From: Ollibium composti | Lineage (GTDB): Bacteria > Pseudomonadota > Alphaproteobacteria > Rhizobiales > Rhizobiaceae | Assembly: GCF_004801285.1 (NCBI RefSeq) | Contig: NZ_SSNY01000006.1 | Location: 222,066-286,065, forward strand | Direction: 5' to 3' | Length of the DNA stretch: 64,000 bases | In this document: positions 8,134 through 19,217 of the stretch, in pieces | Numbering within the stretch: position 1 is the first letter of the stretch | How the letters are laid out: each line of letters starts with the position of its first letter | The notes under the pieces: generated by a model | Told to the model about the DNA's origin: nothing | The model's database searches: none | Seen by the model: only the letters and a program-made list of their open reading frames with translations | Made by a program: the position numbers and the translations under genes

Positions 8134-10683
8134 ATGTCGCCTTTCCGCGCCTTCCGGCTCGCCGTCCGCTTCGCGCTGCGCGAAATGCGCGGCGGCCTGT
8201 CCGGTTTCTTCGTCTTCCTCGCCTGCATCGCGCTCGGCGTGGCGGCGATCGGCGGCGTCAATTCGGTGGCGCGGTCGATTGCGGCTGGCGTCGCCGACCA
8301 GGGTCAGGTCCTTCTCGGCGGCGACATGCGCTTCGAGCTCAACCAGCGTGAGGCGACGCCGCAGGAGCGCGCCTTCCTGTCCGGGCTCGGCCAAGTCTCC
8401 GAAAGCGCCGGCATGCGCTCCATGGCGCGCCTGCCGGACGGCTCGGATCAGGCGCTGGTCGAATTGAAAGCAGTGGACGGAGCCTACCCGCTCTTTGGGG
8501 CGCTGGAAACCGAACCGGCCTTGCCGAGCGAGGCGTTGTTCGCGGAGAGGGACGGCGCTTTCGGCGCGGCCACGCAGGACCTTCTGTTGGAGCGGCTGGG
8601 GCTGAAGCTCGGCGACCGGCTGAAGCTCGGCGACGCCGAATACGAGCTGCGGGCGCGGATCGTGAGCGAACCGGACTCGTTGTCGGATGGCTTCGGCTTC
8701 GCGCCCCGGCTGATGATCTCCCTGGACGGACTGAAGGCAAGCAGCCTCGTGCAGCCGGGCAGTCTCGTCGAGCACGTCTACAAGCTCAGGCTGCCGGCGA
8801 CCATGAGCGATGCCGGCATCGAGGCGACCAAGCAGAGCGCGGCGGAACAATTTCCCGAGGCGGGATGGTCGATGCGGACGCGTGCCGCCGCTGCCCCGGC
8901 GCTGTCGGCCAATATCGAGCGCTTCTCGCAGTTCCTCACGCTGGTCGGCCTGACGGCGCTGATGGTGGGCGGCGTCGGGGTGGCCAACGCAGTGCGCGCC
9001 TATCTCGACGGCAAGCGGGCCGTCATCGCTACCTTCAAGAGCCTCGGTGCTTCTGGCGGGTTCGTCTTCGCCGTTTACCTGACGCAGATCCTGCTCATAG
9101 CCGGCATGGCCATCGTTGCCGGGCTGGCACTCAGCGCGCTGATGCCGTTCGCGGCGGACCGGGCGTTGCGCTCGCTGGTGCCGTTGCCCGCCGAAGGCGG
9201 CGTCTACCCCGGCGCGCTGGCGCTGGCCGCACTGTTCGGCCTTCTGGTGACGTTGGCCTTCGCCATCCTGCCGCTCGGCCGGGCCCGGGACGTTGCGGCG
9301 GCGGCGCTGTTCCGCGAGGCGGGGTTTGAGAGCCGTGGCTTGCCCGGCTTCCGCTATCTGGCGGCCGCGGCCGCCATTGCGCTGGCCCTTGCCGCGCTCG
9401 CCGTGCTGACGGCTGACGACCGGCGGCTGGCGACGATCTTCGTCGCCGCCGCATTCTCCTCCTTCGTTGTCCTGCGCGTCGTCGCTTTCGTGGTGCAATG
9501 GCTTGCAAGACGAGCGCCCCGCATTCGCTCCACGGTGCTGAGGCTGGCCGTCGGCAATATCCATCGGCCCGGCGCGCTGACGGCTTCGGTGGTGCTGTCG
9601 CTCGGCCTCGGGCTGACGCTGCTGGTCACGCTGGCCCAGATCGACGGCAACCTCAGGCGCGAGATTTCCGGCAGTCTTTCCGAACGCGCGCCGAATTTCT
9701 TTTTTGTCGATATCCAGGGTGCCGAGGTCGACGCGTTCTCGGCGCTGATCGCCAGGGAGGCGCCGCAAGGGGTGCTCGCCAAGGTGCCGATGCTGCGCGG
9801 GCGCATCATGGCGCTGAACGGCGTGCCGGCGGAAAAGGCGAAGGTCGCGGCGGACGGCGCCTGGGTGCTGCGCGGCGACCGCGGCCTCACCTACGATGCG
9901 CAAAAGCCGGCCAATGCGACGCTGACGCAAGGCACATGGTGGCCGACCGACTATGCCGGCGAGCCGCTGGTATCGTTTTCGGCCGAGGAGGGCGAGGCGC
10001 TAGGCCTTAAGCTCGGCGATACCGTCACCGTCAATGTGCTCGGCCGCAATGTCACGGCCAGGGTCGCCAATTTCCGCCAGGTGCAGTGGGAGACGATGGG
10101 CATCAACTTCGTCATGGTGTTCTCGCCCAACACCTTCGCCGGGGCGCCGCATGCCTGGCTGGCGACGCTGGCCGACAAGGCTTCCACCACGGCGGACGAT
10201 GCGCGCCTGCTCAATGCCGTCACCCGCGCCTTCCCGACGGTGACGGCGGTGCGCGTCAAGGATGCGCTGGACGTCGTCAACCGGCTGATCGGCCAGCTCG
10301 GCACGGCGATCCGCGCGGCAGCCGCCGTGGCGCTGGTGTCGTCGGTGCTGGTTCTGGCCGGCGCGCTGGCGGCCGGCAACCGGGCGCGCATCCGCGATGC
10401 GGTGGTGCTGAAGACGCTCGGCGCTACGCGGCGCACGCTGATGGCGGCTTTCGCGCTGGAATATGCGCTGCTGGGACTGGCGACGGCGGTCTTCGCACTG
10501 GCCGCAGGCAGCGCTGCGGCATGGTTCGTCACCGCCCGCATCATGAAGCTGCCGGCGCATGTCCAGCCCGAGGTGGCGTTGGCGACGGTTGCGGCCGCGC
10601 TCCTCGTCACGGTCGGCGTCGGTCTTGCCGGGACGTGGCGCGTTTTGGGGCACAAGGCCGCGCCGGTGCTGCGCGAACTATAG
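8134..10683 (+). CDS. ybbP: FtsX-like ABC permease, YbbP type
   Basis: The 849-residue permease has a TM segment near residues 20-45, a large periplasmic region, a first FtsX core (residues ~260-420, around VGLTALMVGGVGVANAV), a middle TM block, a second periplasmic region and a second FtsX core at the C-terminus (residues ~720-845). This duplicated-FtsX layout and the length are those of E. coli YbbP. It pairs with the ATPase 18 bp upstream. Such systems act by mechanotransmission on envelope substrates and do not perform classical import. Substrate unknown. Confidence 0.9.
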   Translation: MSPFRAFRLAVRFALREMRGGLSGFFVFLACIALGVAAIGGVNSVARSIAAGVADQGQVLLGGDMRFELNQREATPQERAFLSGLGQVSESAGMRSMARLPDGSDQALVELKAVDGAYPLFGALETEPALPSEALFAERDGAFGAATQDLLLERLGLKLGDRLKLGDAEYELRARIVSEPDSLSDGFGFAPRLMISLDGLKASSLVQPGSLVEHVYKLRLPATMSDAGIEATKQSAAEQFPEAGWSMRTRAAAAPALSANIERFSQFLTLVGLTALMVGGVGVANAVRAYLDGKRAVIATFKSLGASGGFVFAVYLTQILLIAGMAIVAGLALSALMPFAADRALRSLVPLPAEGGVYPGALALAALFGLLVTLAFAILPLGRARDVAAAALFREAGFESRGLPGFRYLAAAAAIALALAALAVLTADDRRLATIFVAAAFSSFVVLRVVAFVVQWLARRAPRIRSTVLRLAVGNIHRPGALTASVVLSLGLGLTLLVTLAQIDGNLRREISGSLSERAPNFFFVDIQGAEVDAFSALIAREAPQGVLAKVPMLRGRIMALNGVPAEKAKVAADGAWVLRGDRGLTYDAQKPANATLTQGTWWPTDYAGEPLVSFSAEEGEALGLKLGDTVTVNVLGRNVTARVANFRQVQWETMGINFVMVFSPNTFAGAPHAWLATLADKASTTADDARLLNAVTRAFPTVTAVRVKDALDVVNRLIGQLGTAIRAAAAVALVSSVLVLAGALAAGNRARIRDAVVLKTLGATRRTLMAAFALEYALLGLATAVFALAAGSAAAWFVTARIMKLPAHVQPEVALATVAAALLVTVGVGLAGTWRVLGHKAAPVLREL

Positions 10684-10796
10684 TCCGGGAGCCGTCGCGG
10701 CCGCCGGCTTGGTTAAATTTGCGTAAGATTCGGCGCCTGAACGCCGGATTCGGCCCGTTTCTATCGTATCACGAGATATTACAATCAGTTATGGTC

Positions 10797-10825
10797 TTGT
10801 TCTCGACCGGAATAGTGCTCATATT
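10797..10825 (+). promoter_or_regulatory. possible promoter of the Bax-inhibitor-like gene
   Basis: TTGTTC (10797-10802), a 17-bp spacer and CATATT (10820-10825) form a plausible sigma-70 promoter in an A/T-richer patch, about 80 bp before the 10909 start. This is a by-eye match only. Nothing else stands out in the 225-bp gap 10684-10908. Confidence 0.3.
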
Positions 10826-10908
10826 TGCCCCAGGCATGCTGGAGCTCCGCCAGCGGCGCCTGGGCCGGTGGCCCGACACCCGACGGGGCAGAAGCGATAG
10901 AGGATCCC

Positions 10909-11652
10909 ATGTCTGACTTCCGCAACTATCAAACCCGCGCCGTGCCCGCAGGCCACGCCGACGCGGCGATCGACCAGGGCCTGCGCGCCTACATGATCAA
11001 GGTCTACAACCTGATGGGTCTGGGCCTGCTGATTACCGGCATCGCCGCCTGGGGCGCCTTCCAGCTCGCGGTCACCGGCGACGGCCAGCTCACGGCCTTC
11101 GGCCAGCTCATCTATGCCAGCGCCTTCCGCTGGGTGGTCATCCTGGCGCCGTTGGCTGCCGTCTTCTTCCTGAGTTTCCGCATCCAGAGCATGAGCGTCG
11201 CCGCCGCGCAGACGACCTTCTGGGTCTATGCCGGCCTCGTCGGCCTGTCGCTGTCGACCATCTTCCTGGTCTATACCGGCACCTCGATCACGCAGACCTT
11301 CTTCGCCACGGCCGCCGCCTTCGGCGCGCTGTCGCTCTACGGCTATACGACCAAGCGGGACCTGAGCCCGATCGGCTCGTTCCTGATCATGGGCGTGTTC
11401 GGCCTGGTCATCGCCATGCTGGTCAACATCTTCCTGCAGTCGTCGGCACTCGCCTTTGCGATCTCGGCGATCGGCGTTCTGGTCTTCGCCGGCCTGACCG
11501 CCTACGACACGCAGCGCATCAAGGAGATGTATTACGAGGGTGACGATCAACTGGTCGCCGGTCGCAAGTCGATCATGGGCGCGCTGACGCTCTATCTCGA
11601 CTTCATCAACCTGTTCATGTTCCTGCTGCAGTTCATGGGCGACCGCCGCTAA
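10909..11652 (+). CDS. Bax inhibitor-1/YccA family membrane protein
   Basis: This 247-residue protein has an N-terminal cytoplasmic stretch and about seven TM segments from residue ~30 on, ending in the family's C-terminal pattern with YDTQRIKEMYYEG and LYLDFINLFMFLLQF. That matches the TMBIM/BI-1 (YccA, YbhL) family, whose bacterial members include pH-sensitive calcium leak channels and FtsH modulators. The frame is open upstream, but the ATG before SDFRNYQTR is the family-like start. A strong terminator follows 26 bp after the stop, so it is monocistronic or the end of its unit. Confidence 0.88.
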   Translation: MSDFRNYQTRAVPAGHADAAIDQGLRAYMIKVYNLMGLGLLITGIAAWGAFQLAVTGDGQLTAFGQLIYASAFRWVVILAPLAAVFFLSFRIQSMSVAAAQTTFWVYAGLVGLSLSTIFLVYTGTSITQTFFATAAAFGALSLYGYTTKRDLSPIGSFLIMGVFGLVIAMLVNIFLQSSALAFAISAIGVLVFAGLTAYDTQRIKEMYYEGDDQLVAGRKSIMGALTLYLDFINLFMFLLQFMGDRR

Positions 11653-11678
11653 AGGCGACGACTGGACCATAGAGTTTT

Positions 11679-11710
11679 AAAGGGCGGCCCAACGGCCGCC
11701 CTTTTCTTTT
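11679..11710 (+). terminator. rho-independent terminator after the BI-1 gene
   Basis: An 11-bp GC-rich stem (AAAGGGCGGCC / GGCCGCCCTTT) with a CAAC loop is followed by a T-rich tract at 11702-11710. It lies 26 bp after the stop codon of the Bax-inhibitor-like gene. Confidence 0.85.
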
Positions 11711-11759
11711 GCCGCGCTCTCTGCTGTCATGATGGGCATCAAGAAATATTGCACAAAAA

Positions 11760-12329
11760 ATGAGCAGAATAACGATCCGTGATGCCGCCCCTTCCGATCT
11801 CGATCGGATCGCGGAGATTTATGCCGATGCGGTCAGGCACGGAACGGCGAGCTACGAACTGGAGCCGCCGACGCGGGCGGAGATGGCCGTGCGTTTCGAC
11901 AGCCTGAAGGCCGGCGGCTTTCCCTATCTGGCTGCGGTGGACGAAGCGGGCCAAGTTGTCGGCTACGCCTATGCGGGCGCCTTTCGACCTCGACCTGCCT
12001 ACCGTTTCATCGTCGAGGATTCGGTCTACGTGGCGCCCGAAGCCAAGGGGCGCGGCGTCGGCCGATTGTTGATGGAGCGGCTCATCGAGTCCGTGCGGGC
12101 GCTGGGTTTCCGGCAGATTGTCGCCGTCATCGGCGACGGCCGCGCCGACAGCGCCTCGGTGAGGCTGCACGAGCGGCTGGGTTTCTCCCATGCCGGCCGG
12201 CTGGCTGGATCCGGCTACAAGCACGGGCGCTGGCTGGATACGGCATTCATGCAGCTTGAGCTGAACGGCGGCACGTCCCTGCCGCCGGACCCGGATTCAT
12301 GGCCGGAGCGGTGGTTCAATGGCGCATGA
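11760..12329 (+). CDS. GNAT N-acetyltransferase, phosphinothricin acetyltransferase-like
   Basis: The 189-residue product is a GNAT-fold acetyltransferase of the Pat/Bar/MnaT group. Hallmarks are an N-terminal IRDAAPSDLDRIAEIY, the acetyl-CoA loop with AKGRGVGRLLM (residues ~97-107), and the group's C-terminal block HERLGFSHAGRLAGSGYKHG. Characterised relatives acetylate phosphinothricin, methionine sulfoximine or sulfone, or amino-acid amines. Which one applies here cannot be read from sequence. It is convergent with the DUF2794 gene two bases away, with no room for a terminator. Confidence 0.85.
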   Translation: MSRITIRDAAPSDLDRIAEIYADAVRHGTASYELEPPTRAEMAVRFDSLKAGGFPYLAAVDEAGQVVGYAYAGAFRPRPAYRFIVEDSVYVAPEAKGRGVGRLLMERLIESVRALGFRQIVAVIGDGRADSASVRLHERLGFSHAGRLAGSGYKHGRWLDTAFMQLELNGGTSLPPDPDSWPERWFNGA

Positions 12330-12331
12330 GG

Positions 12332-12715
12332 TTACGCCTTCACCAGCGTCAGCTTGTTGTCCAGCACGTTGAGCACGCGCGCCAGTTCGTGGCCGCGCTT
12401 GAGGATACGGCCGCCAGCGGCGACGACGGAAAAGGCGCCCTGCCTGCGTGCCAGCCTGGGGTCCTTGACGATCTGGTAAAGCGGCACGTCGTGGGCGCGG
12501 CGGAAGACCGAGAAGACGGCGCGGTAGGCCAGATGATCGATGGCGTAGTCGCGCCATTCGTTGGCGGCGACCATGCGGCCATAGAGCCTGAGGATCATGT
12601 CGAGTTCGCGCCTGTCGAAGGCGACCGGCTGGTTGAGGCGTTCGCGCCGCGCCTCCGCCAGCGGGATCAATATTGCGGATGCGTCCCCATCCTCCGTGCC
12701 GCCGCGATCGGTCAT
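12332..12715 (-). CDS. DUF2794 family protein
   Basis: This 127-residue protein matches the pattern of DUF2794, a small family found in Alphaproteobacteria: a variable N-terminal 25 residues, then FDRRELDMILRLYGRMVAANEWRDY-type core and a C-terminal half rich in basic residues (VKDPRLARRQGAFSVVAAGG). It looks soluble and cytoplasmic. The role of the family is unknown. Its upstream side is the long non-coding gap that holds the candidate small RNA. Confidence 0.75.
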   Translation of the reverse strand: MTDRGGTEDGDASAILIPLAEARRERLNQPVAFDRRELDMILRLYGRMVAANEWRDYAIDHLAYRAVFSVFRRAHDVPLYQIVKDPRLARRQGAFSVVAAGGRILKRGHELARVLNVLDNKLTLVKA

Positions 12716-12901
12716 GCCATGATCCTCACCGGTTTCATCGCAGGCGATTTCCTGCGCCGGCCAAAGGTCGCGCGTTCGTTGGGCAATTGCAAGGCCGGCG
12801 TCTTGCCGCCGGGCGGCGGCGCTGCAATCCGATTTGAGCGGATCCTAGCCATTCCGGCGATTCGCCGTGCGCTTGCGGTTTCCGGCCCGTCCACTCACGT
12901 T

Positions 12902-13166
12902 TATATATCGCATGTTGGAATTGGTGATGCCTCTGCCTTATTCCTGCCCTCTTTTATCCGCGCTGTCGCCCCAATGTCCGCCGAACTTACACCCGTTGCC
13001 TGAGACGGTTCGGTCCGGCACCGGCTCGTAAACCCCAAGCCCCCCGCCCACGGGTCTGCGTCGGATCGAACCAACCTCGGTTTTCCAGAAGGAAGATCGG
13101 GTGCGACGATCCCAAAAGAAAATCCTGAATGGCCGGCGTCAGAAGCAAGCTGACGCCGGCTTTTTC
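12902..13166 (+). ncRNA. candidate small RNA locus
   Basis: The 494-bp gap 12716-13209 has no convincing ORF, yet its plus strand ends in a strong intrinsic terminator (13132-13165). A TATATA box lies at 12902-12907, so a transcript of about 250 nt from ~12914 is possible. Several inverted segments could fold: GGTTCGG near 13007 with the related CGAACC near 13067, TTCC-AGAA-GGAA near 13084, and GATCG-N7-CGATC near 13095. I compared it by eye with 6S, SRP, RNase P and tmRNA signatures and could not match any. A 34-codon ORF from 12927 exists but has no good ribosome site. Boundaries and identity are inferred. Confidence 0.4.
13132..13166 (+). terminator. rho-independent terminator of the candidate sRNA
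   Basis: A perfect 11-bp stem GCCGGCGTCAG / CTGACGCCGGC with a 7-nt loop is followed directly by TTTTT at 13161-13165. The T-run is on the plus strand only, so it does not serve the minus-strand DUF1223 gene that ends at 13210. Confidence 0.8.
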
Positions 13167-13209
13167 GTTGAGGTGACCAGAGTGGAATGAGGCCGCTGTA
13201 GCCGAGATT

Positions 13210-13980
13210 TTACTCGGGCTTCTGGATGAAGGCGGCGCCGAGAATGGGGCCGGGCAAGCCGTCCTGCCCGACTGCCTGCAAAAGCACGGCCGAGCCGCCC
13301 TGCTTTTTGGAAATCTCGCTCACCGGCAGTTCGTAGCGTTGCGCCTTGCCGTGCCACATGCCGGCCGTCTGGATGTCGGAGACGGCGTTCCAGTAGGTCA
13401 GGTTGCGGCCGTCGTTTTCGCCCTTGCCGATGGCGACTGTCTTCGGCGGGTCGAAATAGACGACGACGACATGGGCGTTCGCGTTGCCGGAGCCCGCGGC
13501 GGCGTCGCCGGTGTCGATCATGACACCGTCGCCCGAACGGGTGATCCTGATTCCGACCAGCATGCCCTCGCCTGCCTTGGCCATAGTGTCGAGCGCGCCG
13601 TCCACCGCGCCGCGGCTGGCGCCGTTGACGTGGGCGCGGCCATTGATGACGGCCTGCGGCGTGTAGACGGAGCGACTGTTGAAGGCGCGCATATAGTCAT
13701 ACTGCCGCTCGGTGTTCTCCTTGCGCGAAAGCGTGTCGCGCCAGCCGAGATAGTCCCAGTAATCGACGTGATAGGACAGCGCCACCAGATTGGGATTCGT
13801 AGCCAGCTCGGCAAAGAATTCATCGGCCGGCGGGCAGGAGTTGCAGCCCTGGCTGGTGAAAAGCTCGACGACGCCGAGTGGCTTTTCCGGCGTCTGGTCA
13901 TCGGCTTTCGCCACGACCACGCCGCCGGCGACTATGGCCAGCGCCGCAGCCACCAGCCGGGATACCTCTCGAAAAGCCAT
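13210..13980 (-). CDS. DUF1223 thioredoxin-fold secreted protein
   Basis: The 256-residue product has a signal peptide (hydrophobic residues ~9-22, cleavage near VAKA) and then the DUF1223 pattern: VVELFTSQGCNSCPPAD with a CxxC pair, a YHVDYWDYLGW block, and YTPQAVINGRAHVNG. These features indicate a thioredoxin-like fold in the periplasm. Function is unknown, though CxxC suggests thiol-disulfide chemistry. The frame is open 23 codons upstream, but the ATG at 13980 gives the signal peptide. It sits between acnA and the sRNA candidate on the minus strand. Confidence 0.85.
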   Translation of the reverse strand: MAFREVSRLVAAALAIVAGGVVVAKADDQTPEKPLGVVELFTSQGCNSCPPADEFFAELATNPNLVALSYHVDYWDYLGWRDTLSRKENTERQYDYMRAFNSRSVYTPQAVINGRAHVNGASRGAVDGALDTMAKAGEGMLVGIRITRSGDGVMIDTGDAAAGSGNANAHVVVVYFDPPKTVAIGKGENDGRNLTYWNAVSDIQTAGMWHGKAQRYELPVSEISKKQGGSAVLLQAVGQDGLPGPILGAAFIQKPE

Positions 13981-14158
13981 GACCGTTCCAGTTCCAGCCG
14001 GCATTGCCGGCTCATCATGGCGAAAATTCTTGGCAGAAGCGACGGTCAAGCGGAAGTCACGTTGCGGTGAAATTTTTACGCACGCGTTCCCCTTTCATCC
14101 GCCGTGCGGATCGAACCCACCGTCGCCGCCGATGGGGCAGGAAAGGCGCCGGGCTGTC

Positions 14159-14452
14159 CTATCTGAGGCTCATAACCACCGGTCCGGAAACCGGATCGGT
14201 CACCCCAAGGCCGCCGCCGAGGTCTTCGAGCGTATGGCGGAACTTGTCGAGGGTGGCGATCATGCCCGGCCGCGCCGCCGCGAGCGCCTCCATGTCGGTC
14301 CATTCGGCGATGATGCAGTAGGTCTGCTCACCTGTCTTGATGATGTTGGCATGCGTGAGGCCAGGCCAGCCGGCGATGCCCTTGTGGGCGTCGAGAAAAT
14401 TCTGGTCCTGCCCGGCTTTCACGCGAAAACGCACTGCGTTGAACGCACTCAT
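14159..14452 (-). CDS. small ABM-like dimeric alpha/beta-barrel protein
   Basis: This 97-residue protein looks like an antibiotic-biosynthesis-monooxygenase-type (ABM) ferredoxin-like barrel: N-terminal NAVRFRVKAGQ, a central IIKTGEQTYCIIAEW strand-turn, and a helix with RHTLEDLGGGLG. Such proteins form homodimers and range from monooxygenases to haem- or quinone-related enzymes. No specific substrate can be inferred. It is transcribed on the minus strand, 178 bp upstream of DUF1223. Confidence 0.65.
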   Translation of the reverse strand: MSAFNAVRFRVKAGQDQNFLDAHKGIAGWPGLTHANIIKTGEQTYCIIAEWTDMEALAAARPGMIATLDKFRHTLEDLGGGLGVTDPVSGPVVMSLR

Positions 14453-14823
14453 GGCTGGCTCTCCGTCCGATCAGTTTCTATGTGCGCGCTATATTTTCCG
14501 GCGCGTGCCATGGCGAGGCCGCCGCGCTGCCGGCAACTCGGCCTCGGTCATGACTGTCTCGGAACAGTTCGACTTGCTTGGAAATCCACGGCAGTCGATG
14601 ACCTTGCGCATCATCATGCCTCCGGAATGTAAGCGAAGGCTAATGTGACATTCCTGTACGAAGACGTCAATCGCCGAACGAGGCTCCGCGCCGTCGCGCT
14701 CGACGTTTCGGCGGTCTTTCCGGCGCCTTTACAAGGCCGGTTCGGCAGGTATTCGGCGTCCTGTCATGGCCAGCCGTTTGTCACGGCTGGCCATTTTGCC
14801 CGGGTGGAGGAAGGCGCTGCCGC
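14453..14823. other. intergenic gap between the ABM-like gene and acnA
   Basis: These 371 bases separate two minus-strand genes. An open frame of 77 codons at 14645-14878 runs antisense into acnA and has no protein-like features. The only clear structure is the hairpin at 14766-14797. The region upstream of 14452 should hold the promoter of the ABM-like gene, but I see no convincing boxes. Confidence 0.5.
14766..14797. terminator. hairpin downstream of acnA
   Basis: A perfect 11-bp inverted repeat (ATGGCCAGCCG / CGGCTGGCCAT, loop 7 nt) lies about 27 bp past the acnA stop. The T-run (14794-14797) follows it on the plus strand, whereas on the acnA strand no U-tract follows the stem. It may still end acnA transcripts or block their decay; polarity is uncertain. 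Confidence 0.5.
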
Positions 14824-17514
<2,691 letters not shown>

Positions 17515-17792
17515 GGGGCTACCACCTTTGGTCTGTTCTGCGGGGGAACGGACTCCGATGGCATGCAATCACGCGCAAAGGTGCGGGTACGGTCATTTCC
17601 GCTGTCCGCTCCCAAGCGTCCCAGCCGTATGTGCGGCAGGCGCTGGTCCGGCGCAATAAAGTTTGCCTTCCCCGACCGCTGGGGTTGGTATGTCGGATAT
17701 AGAGAAGTTCCTGGAATAGTTCTAGACGGTGTTTGGGCAATTTTGACGCGCCGTACCGGTGCGGCGATGCAACTTTCGGCGAAGGGGACGGA

Positions 17793-18407
17793 ATGCGGCT
17801 GATTGCCGAAGGGCTGGCGGGAGAACGGGGCGGCGAGTCGGTGTTTTCCGGCATCGAGCTTGCGCTGGAGGACGGCGCGGCCTGCGTCGTCACCGGCCCG
17901 AACGGCTCCGGCAAGTCGACGCTGCTGCGCGTCATCGCGGGGCTTTTGCCGGCGGCCGCCGGTACGGTGAGGCTGGAGGGGGGCGGTGAGGCGTTTCCCA
18001 CCGTCGCCTCCGCCTCGCATTACCTCGGCCACCAGAACGCGATGAAACCGGCGCTGACCGTGGCGGAGAATCTTGGCTTCTGGCGCGATTTTTCGGCGGA
18101 CGCCGAGACAAAGTCGGGGCTGGGCGTCGATCAGGCGTTGGAGGCGGTCGAACTCGGCCGCATCGGCCACCTTCCCTTCGGCTACCTCTCCACCGGCCAG
18201 CGGCGCCGCACGGCCATTGCCCGGCTTCTGGTCTGCCGCCGCCCGGTCTGGCTGCTCGACGAGCCGACTGCCGGGTTGGACAAGGCTTCCGAACGGCGCT
18301 TCGCCGGACTGATGGGCGAGCACTTGCGCGGCGGCGGCATTATCGTGGCGGCGACGCACCTGCCGCTCGGGCTGGAAGGGACGGTGGAACTGAGGATGGT
18401 CGGCTGA
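17793..18407 (+). CDS. ccmA: haem exporter ATP-binding protein CcmA
   Basis: CcmA is the ATPase of the CcmABCD complex, which releases haem-loaded CcmE for System I cytochrome c maturation. The 204-residue product has Walker A GPNGSGKS (35-42), the CcmA-type signature STGQRRR and Walker B WLLDEPTAGLD. The length fits the family. The open frame begins 20 codons earlier; the ATG at 17793 matches the family N-terminus. It leads a ccmA-ccmB-(ccmC remnant)-ccmD-ccmG unit with very short spacings. Confidence 0.93.
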   Translation: MRLIAEGLAGERGGESVFSGIELALEDGAACVVTGPNGSGKSTLLRVIAGLLPAAAGTVRLEGGGEAFPTVASASHYLGHQNAMKPALTVAENLGFWRDFSADAETKSGLGVDQALEAVELGRIGHLPFGYLSTGQRRRTAIARLLVCRRPVWLLDEPTAGLDKASERRFAGLMGEHLRGGGIIVAATHLPLGLEGTVELRMVG

Positions 18408-18408
18408 C

Positions 18409-19074
18409 ATGTGGGCGCTCTACCTGCGCGACCTGCGTCTCGCCTTCCGCGCCGGCAGCGGAGCGCTGACCGGCGTCATCTTTTTCCTTGCCGTCATCGC
18501 CACCATCCCCTTCGGCGTCGGGCCGGACCTCAACCTGCTGGCGCGGATCGGGCCCGCCATTCTCTGGATCGGCGCGTTGCTATCCTGCCTGCTCGGCCTC
18601 GACCGGCTGTTCCAGGCCGATCGCGAGGATGGTTCGCTCGACCTGCTGGTACTGGAAGCCGACCGCCACATGCCGGCGCTGACGGTGCTGGTGAAATGCC
18701 TCGCCCACTGGACGGCGAGCGTGCTGCCGCTGGTGGTCGCCTCTCCCCTGCTCGGCCTGTTCATGAACATGCCGGCGGCCGGCATCGGCGCCACCACTCT
18801 CACCCTGCTTGCCGGTACGCCGGCCATCGCCTTCATCGGCGCCGCCGGTGCGGCGGTGGCGGTGGCGCTGCCGCGCGGCGGCGTCCTGATCTCGGTTCTG
18901 GTGCTGCCGCTCGCCATACCTGTGTTGATCTTCGGCGTCTCGGCGAGCTACGGCGCGGTCAACGACCCCGAACCGTTCCTGCCGCCGTTCCTGATCCTGG
19001 CCGCGCTGACGCTGTTCTCGGCCGTGGTCGGGCCGGTGGCGGCGGCGGTGGCGCTCAAATACGGCACGGATTGA
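18409..19074 (+). CDS. ccmB: haem exporter membrane protein CcmB
   Basis: CcmB is the six-TM membrane subunit of the CcmABCD cytochrome c maturation complex. The 221-residue product begins MWALYLRDLRLAFRAG, a typical CcmB start, and has about six hydrophobic segments, with FQADREDGSLDLL in the first cytoplasmic loop as in the family. It begins one base after the ccmA stop. In normal alphaproteobacterial operons ccmC follows directly; here only a remnant does. Confidence 0.93.
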   Translation: MWALYLRDLRLAFRAGSGALTGVIFFLAVIATIPFGVGPDLNLLARIGPAILWIGALLSCLLGLDRLFQADREDGSLDLLVLEADRHMPALTVLVKCLAHWTASVLPLVVASPLLGLFMNMPAAGIGATTLTLLAGTPAIAFIGAAGAAVAVALPRGGVLISVLVLPLAIPVLIFGVSASYGAVNDPEPFLPPFLILAALTLFSAVVGPVAAAVALKYGTD

Positions 19075-19151
19075 TCACGATCCGGTCAACGGGCCGGCCT
19101 GCGGCAGCGCGGCCGATTGCCGAGCTTTGGCCGTCTCGCTATGGAAGGCGC

Positions 19152-19217
19152 ATGAGCGATACGACGCGTACAGGGCCGGGCTGGACCGCCATCGCAGGCC
19201 GAGGCGAAACGGCATGA
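19152..19217 (+). pseudogene. ccmC: probable ccmC remnant with in-frame internal deletion
   Basis: Between ccmB and ccmD, where a ~250-codon ccmC belongs, there is only a 21-codon frame: MSDTTRTGPG at its start and AIAGRGETA at its end. It has a GGAAGG ribosome site (19143-19148), and its TGA overlaps the ccmD ATG (ATGA), as an intact ccmC commonly does. I read it as the first ~15 codons of ccmC joined in frame to the last few. No CcmC TM segments, WWD tryptophan motif or haem-ligand histidines remain. The family resemblance of the N-terminus is from memory. Assembly collapse or an unrelated small ORF remain possible. Confidence 0.55.

Noticed and set aside
7252..9930. 892-codon antisense frame opposite ybbA/ybbP
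   Set aside because: It is rich in Arg, Gln and Gly, as expected of a shadow frame, and lies opposite two genes with complete ABC transporter motifs.
12712..12894. 60-codon minus-strand ORF upstream of DUF2794
   Set aside because: The sequence is basic and low-complexity with no family resemblance and ends exactly at the DUF2794 start; it is probably chance.
12895..13170. 6S RNA, SRP RNA, RNase P RNA or two-piece tmRNA
   Set aside because: I looked for the GGAAGGAAGCAGC-type SRP loop, RNase P core boxes and a tmRNA tag reading ANDN; none is present, and the 6S fold could not be confirmed by eye.
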